Assembly (NCBI GenBank): GCA_017620055.1 | Contig: JAFZRD010000185.1 | Location: forward strand, 1-7,733 | Source of the DNA: Lachnospiraceae bacterium | GTDB taxonomy: Bacteria; Bacillota_A; Clostridia; Lachnospirales; Lachnospiraceae | Reading direction: 5' to 3' | DNA: 7,733 nt | Shown here: piece by piece, positions 4,970 to 7,733 of the stretch | How positions within the stretch are numbered: the stretch's first letter is position 1 | Layout: each line of letters begins with the position of its first letter | The notes under the pieces: generated by a model | What the model was told of the DNA's origin: nothing | The model's input: only the letters and a program-made list of their open reading frames with translations | Database searches by the model: none | Translations under genes and position numbers: made by a program

Positions 4970-6007
4970 TTACAGATAATCTTCCGAGAAGCCGTCGCCT
5001 TCGCTGCTCGATCCGGAATCGCTGCTTCCGCCCGAATCACTGCTGCTGCTTGAATCATCATGGCTCTCTTCGTGACTCTCCTCGTGATGTTCCTCATGGT
5101 GTTCCTCGTGGCTCGATTCGCCGCCGCCACCTCCACCACCGCCGGAACTGCCTCCGGAATCGGATGATGAATATGAGGAGCCACCGCCTCCTCCGCCACC
5201 GGAGTTTCCACCGCTGTCATGGTCATCTCCGCCATAAGGATCGGGTGATGCGGTCCATGATACGTTCGTAACTCCTGCCGAAGGCGAAGTGCTCTGAGGA
5301 AGCGCCGAGATGGTCTGAGTTGCAGCCGGAGTTCCGGTCTTCATCCCGGACTGAATGGCCGCCATGACCTGTTCGGGCGTATTCCCTGCCACAGCTGTAT
5401 TTGACTCCCCCCTGGCGTCCGCAGCATTGTTTCTGGCACCTGCAACGCCTTTACCGCTGTTTGCGGCTGTTGCTGCTGTTGCTGCATTTGTATTCTTTGC
5501 ATTCGCGTTATTACCAACAAGAACGGTTATCCCGTTATTTGTAACGACCGTATTGGCAGCCTCGGGATCCGCCGCCACGATCTCACCTTTTTCGTTTATC
5601 GCCAGACCAAGCTCAGCGAGCTTCTTTGAAGCCACGCTCCTCTCCGTCTCTTCTTTTCTGTCGTCGTTTTCGCGATACGGATCCGATGCCTCGACATCAT
5701 CCACCGAGCCGTAATCGACCCACTGAGATCCGTCCCACACCTCAAGGATACCGTCGACGACTCGCACGGCTGTATCCGTCGCCTGTCCGGACCCGGCCTG
5801 TTTGTTCTCACCCGCGGCAACTCCGGAATTTTCTTCCTGCTGTGCTTCGAGACGCTCTATCGTATCTTTGTATTCCGCTGTTTTGTGTGAATATATGATA
5901 CCCGTGGTCGTTGCGGTCACCGCAGCCGTGGATACTACGCACACAGCGGCCGTAACAGCCGCTTTTGTGGTCAGATGGGGTATCAGTGCGAGCAGAAAAT
6001 TCTTCAT
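4970..6007 (-). CDS. Single-pass membrane protein with Gly/Ser- and His/Glu-rich tail, function unknown
   Basis: This 345-residue protein is not recognised as a named family. A short N-terminus is followed by a hydrophobic segment at about 14–39 (KAAVTAAVCVVSTAAVTA), probably a membrane anchor with the rest outside. Then come a short charged helix (41–60), a compact motif VDGILEVWDGSQWVDYG (84–100), an Ala/Asn-rich stretch (165–205), and a tail from 255 on. The tail holds two glycine runs (270–276 and 289–296), a His/Glu block (300–316: HEEH twice, HEES twice, then HDD), and Ser/Asp/Gly sequence to the end. Seven histidines alternating with acidic residues could bind metal ions. AAGGAGAG precedes the ATG at 6007, only 17 bases after the SGNH gene stop, so the two are co-transcribed and probably work together at the cell surface. 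Confidence 0.78.
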   Translation of the reverse strand: MKNFLLALIPHLTTKAAVTAAVCVVSTAAVTATTTGIIYSHKTAEYKDTIERLEAQQEENSGVAAGENKQAGSGQATDTAVRVVDGILEVWDGSQWVDYGSVDDVEASDPYRENDDRKEETERSVASKKLAELGLAINEKGEIVAADPEAANTVVTNNGITVLVGNNANAKNTNAATAATAANSGKGVAGARNNAADARGESNTAVAGNTPEQVMAAIQSGMKTGTPAATQTISALPQSTSPSAGVTNVSWTASPDPYGGDDHDSGGNSGGGGGGGSSYSSSDSGGSSGGGGGGGGESSHEEHHEEHHEESHEESHDDSSSSSDSGGSSDSGSSSEGDGFSEDYL

Positions 6008-6024
6008 ATTCTCTCCTTATATCC

Positions 6025-7733
6025 TCAGTTTGCCGCCGGGATGATCCCGAGTGCCGTCATGTCATCGATGATGACACCCCAGGTTACCGTGCCGTCATCG
6101 TTATCTTTTCCGCATATGACGTCATATCCCGCCTGGTTTGGATGATATCCGTCCGGGAAATACCTCTTGAAGTTCACATGCTTCTCGGGTGTCGGATCCG
6201 CATTCGGATCGTGATTCCTGTTCGGCAGTCCCATCGGATCGAGTATGTCGTCATAAAGATTTATGAAATGAACGTTCTTGCCAAGCGTGTTCTTGTAATA
6301 ATTCGACACGCTTTCCTGAACGTAGCAATATTCGTCAAGAACCTTTCCGGTACTTAAATTCTTTGTGATCGTTCCGGGTCCGCTTATCCACCATGCACGA
6401 AGAGGTGAGCATACCATGATCTCGGCATCGGGATATTCGTTGACAAGCTTCTTGATGGTCCTGTCAACGCCGATGCAGTATGTCTTGTCAGCGGGATAGT
6501 AAGTGACTCCGAATTCATTTGTCACAAAGCCCGAACCGTTCCCGTTCTCGCCGAATACGGCGGTATCCTCGTGAAGGCCTTCTCCCTGATCCTTGTACGC
6601 CCAGTCATTGACTCCGGCCATCAGGAATATGAAATCCGGATCCCTGCCCTGGCTTGTTGCGGTATCGATCGCTATGTCTGCAAGGTCGGGCATGTTGTAG
6701 AGATTTGCTCCCGGCTCCGAATATGTAGCACCGCCGTTTGCAACGAGTGTACAGTCAACCCTCGCATTAAGCCTTGACGCAAGCCTCTTTCCGATCTGTA
6801 CGCTCGGCTGCCTGCTGACCTGTTTATAATCGGATGGTTTCGACGGTCCGTGTTCTATATTGACACCGTCCTTTATCGTCATACCCATCATTATGCTGTC
6901 GCCGATAAAGTAAGCGCTGTATGTCCTTGTCGGATTGGATGGATCAGGCGGGTTTGACGGATCTCCCTCAACAGCAATTATGACATCTCTTGCGAAGTTC
7001 CTGATCTCCAGACTCTCGCTCGCATTCTCCGCAGCCTTCTTTGCAACATAATAAGGATTACGTCCGACGATCGGACCGTACAGGTATACATCCTCATTCG
7101 TCGATGCTTTGTGAAGTTTAATGTAACCTCTGAAATATTTGTTAACGTTGTAATCTGCTATATCGTAAAGAGAGTTGGCAAAGACTGTCTTGTCTCCGTC
7201 GATCCTCAGCACATGATCGGCTCCTCCCCTGACATAACAGGATGCCTTAAGGACAAGCTGATCCTCGAGTGTCATGTGTTTTTTACTTCCCGAGTTCCAG
7301 TTCCTCGAGAGAATATGAAGATGTCCGTATTCCTCAACAGAATATTCCGTGATATTGTCGTCGTTCTTCAGCCCGTTTTCCTTAATATCCGTAAGGATGC
7401 TGAGCGAACACCTGATACCTCCGCTCTTTTCCTGTGTGGGAGGTTTGATCGCAAAGCCCTCATATCCGAGTATATTGTCAAATCCCTCGAGCCTTCTGAC
7501 CGAGTATCTTGTGATCTCGACCGTCTCCGGTTCGCCGGCCTGCCCGGTTGTACCGGAAAATCCCCCGCCTTCGGGACTCTCCTGTGTTACCCGTTTGATC
7601 ACTTCCCATACGGCCATACCGACAGGATAACAGTTCGGATCCGTGGTCTCCCTGTTGTACCTGATCGCAGTGATGAACTTTGACGAAGGCTTCACAGTCA
7701 CTTCATATTCCCGCTCATTCTCCGTCGGAGACA
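6025..7733 (-). CDS. SGNH/GDSL-family hydrolase with unknown N-terminal region (5' end outside window)
   Basis: The frame is open to the window edge, so 568 residues are visible and the true start is missing. The GTG at 7701 is only an internal Val codon with no ribosome binding site. Numbering from 7731, the C-terminal half is an SGNH hydrolase: block I FIGDSIMMG (Ser279), VANGGATYSE with the block II glycine, block III MAGVNDW (Asn375), and block V DGYHPNQAGYD (Asp527 and His530). All catalytic positions are present. Such enzymes cleave ester bonds, often acetyl or acyl groups on glycans or peptidoglycan. A repeated DPSNPPDPSNPT linker at about 259–268 separates it from about 255 residues not recognised, which may be a substrate or wall-binding part. 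The neighbouring membrane protein and Pro linker suggest an extracellular enzyme. The substrate cannot be told. Confidence 0.88.
   Translation of the reverse strand, partial: SPTENEREYEVTVKPSSKFITAIRYNRETTDPNCYPVGMAVWEVIKRVTQESPEGGGFSGTTGQAGEPETVEITRYSVRRLEGFDNILGYEGFAIKPPTQEKSGGIRCSLSILTDIKENGLKNDDNITEYSVEEYGHLHILSRNWNSGSKKHMTLEDQLVLKASCYVRGGADHVLRIDGDKTVFANSLYDIADYNVNKYFRGYIKLHKASTNEDVYLYGPIVGRNPYYVAKKAAENASESLEIRNFARDVIIAVEGDPSNPPDPSNPTRTYSAYFIGDSIMMGMTIKDGVNIEHGPSKPSDYKQVSRQPSVQIGKRLASRLNARVDCTLVANGGATYSEPGANLYNMPDLADIAIDTATSQGRDPDFIFLMAGVNDWAYKDQGEGLHEDTAVFGENGNGSGFVTNEFGVTYYPADKTYCIGVDRTIKKLVNEYPDAEIMVCSPLRAWWISGPGTITKNLSTGKVLDEYCYVQESVSNYYKNTLGKNVHFINLYDDILDPMGLPNRNHDPNADPTPEKHVNFKRYFPDGYHPNQAGYDVICGKDNDDGTVTWGVIIDDMTALGIIPAAN

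Noticed and set aside
4873..5271. Plus-strand Arg/His-rich frame opposite the membrane protein tail
   Set aside because: It is a shadow of the Gly/Ser/Asp-rich coding sequence on the other strand; the composition follows from complementary low-complexity codons.
7699..7701. GTG as start codon of the SGNH hydrolase gene
   Set aside because: The frame stays open upstream to the window edge (SPTENEREYE precedes it) and no Shine-Dalgarno sequence is present, so this is an internal Val codon in a truncated gene.

Overview
The window looks like a chromosomal stretch from a flagellated Clostridia-type Firmicute, plausibly Lachnospiraceae. Three things suggest this: the gene order mbl–flgF(flhO)–flgG(flhP)–flgJ, which extends the Bacillus/Clostridia mbl-flhO-flhP arrangement; strong AGGAGG-type ribosome binding sites; and a small peptide with a bacteriocin-type leader of the kind common in that family. 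The genus cannot be fixed from sequence reading alone.

Layout. (1) Positions 1–2931, minus strand, form a housekeeping operon: an MreB-family cell-shape protein (Mbl), the two flagellar rod proteins FlgF and FlgG, and the first 89 codons of a FlgJ-type rod-binding protein that runs off the left edge. A well-formed sigma-A-type promoter (TTGAAA, 17-nt spacer, TATACT) lies at 2994–3022, about 60 bases upstream of mbl. (2) Positions 3046–4435 are a mobile, AT-richer insert. It holds a REP-associated tyrosine transposase (RAYT, Y1/HUH family) on the minus strand with a TTG start and its own intrinsic terminator. Around it are small hairpin repeats with the core GGGACGGTT. Two copies lie at the 3' end of the gene, one of them inside the coding sequence. 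One lies upstream, and another lies further upstream in inverted orientation. (3) Positions 4436–4882, plus strand, hold a series of predicted hairpins followed by an 88-codon gene. Its product resembles a leader-containing secreted or ribosomally made peptide precursor, with a near-double-glycine site and four cysteines. (4) Positions 4910–4960 hold an inverted pair of the same repeats (REPIN-like), which probably ends transcription of the genes converging on it. (5) Positions 4970–7733, minus strand, hold two co-oriented genes. One is a large protein with a C-terminal SGNH/GDSL hydrolase domain, its N-terminus cut by the window edge. The other is a single-pass membrane protein with a Gly/Ser/His/Glu-rich tail of unknown function.

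How it fits together. The left block builds cell shape and the flagellar rod. The right block looks like envelope or surface functions. Between them lies a RAYT–REP accessory island. The repeats (four single copies plus the two arms of the inverted pair) share the RAYT-tail reading frame SEPSL(I/F)L in at least three cases. This suggests that the repeat is tied to, or derived from, the 3' end of the transposase gene. The most unusual items are this overlap and the orphan leader peptide gene preceded by hairpins.
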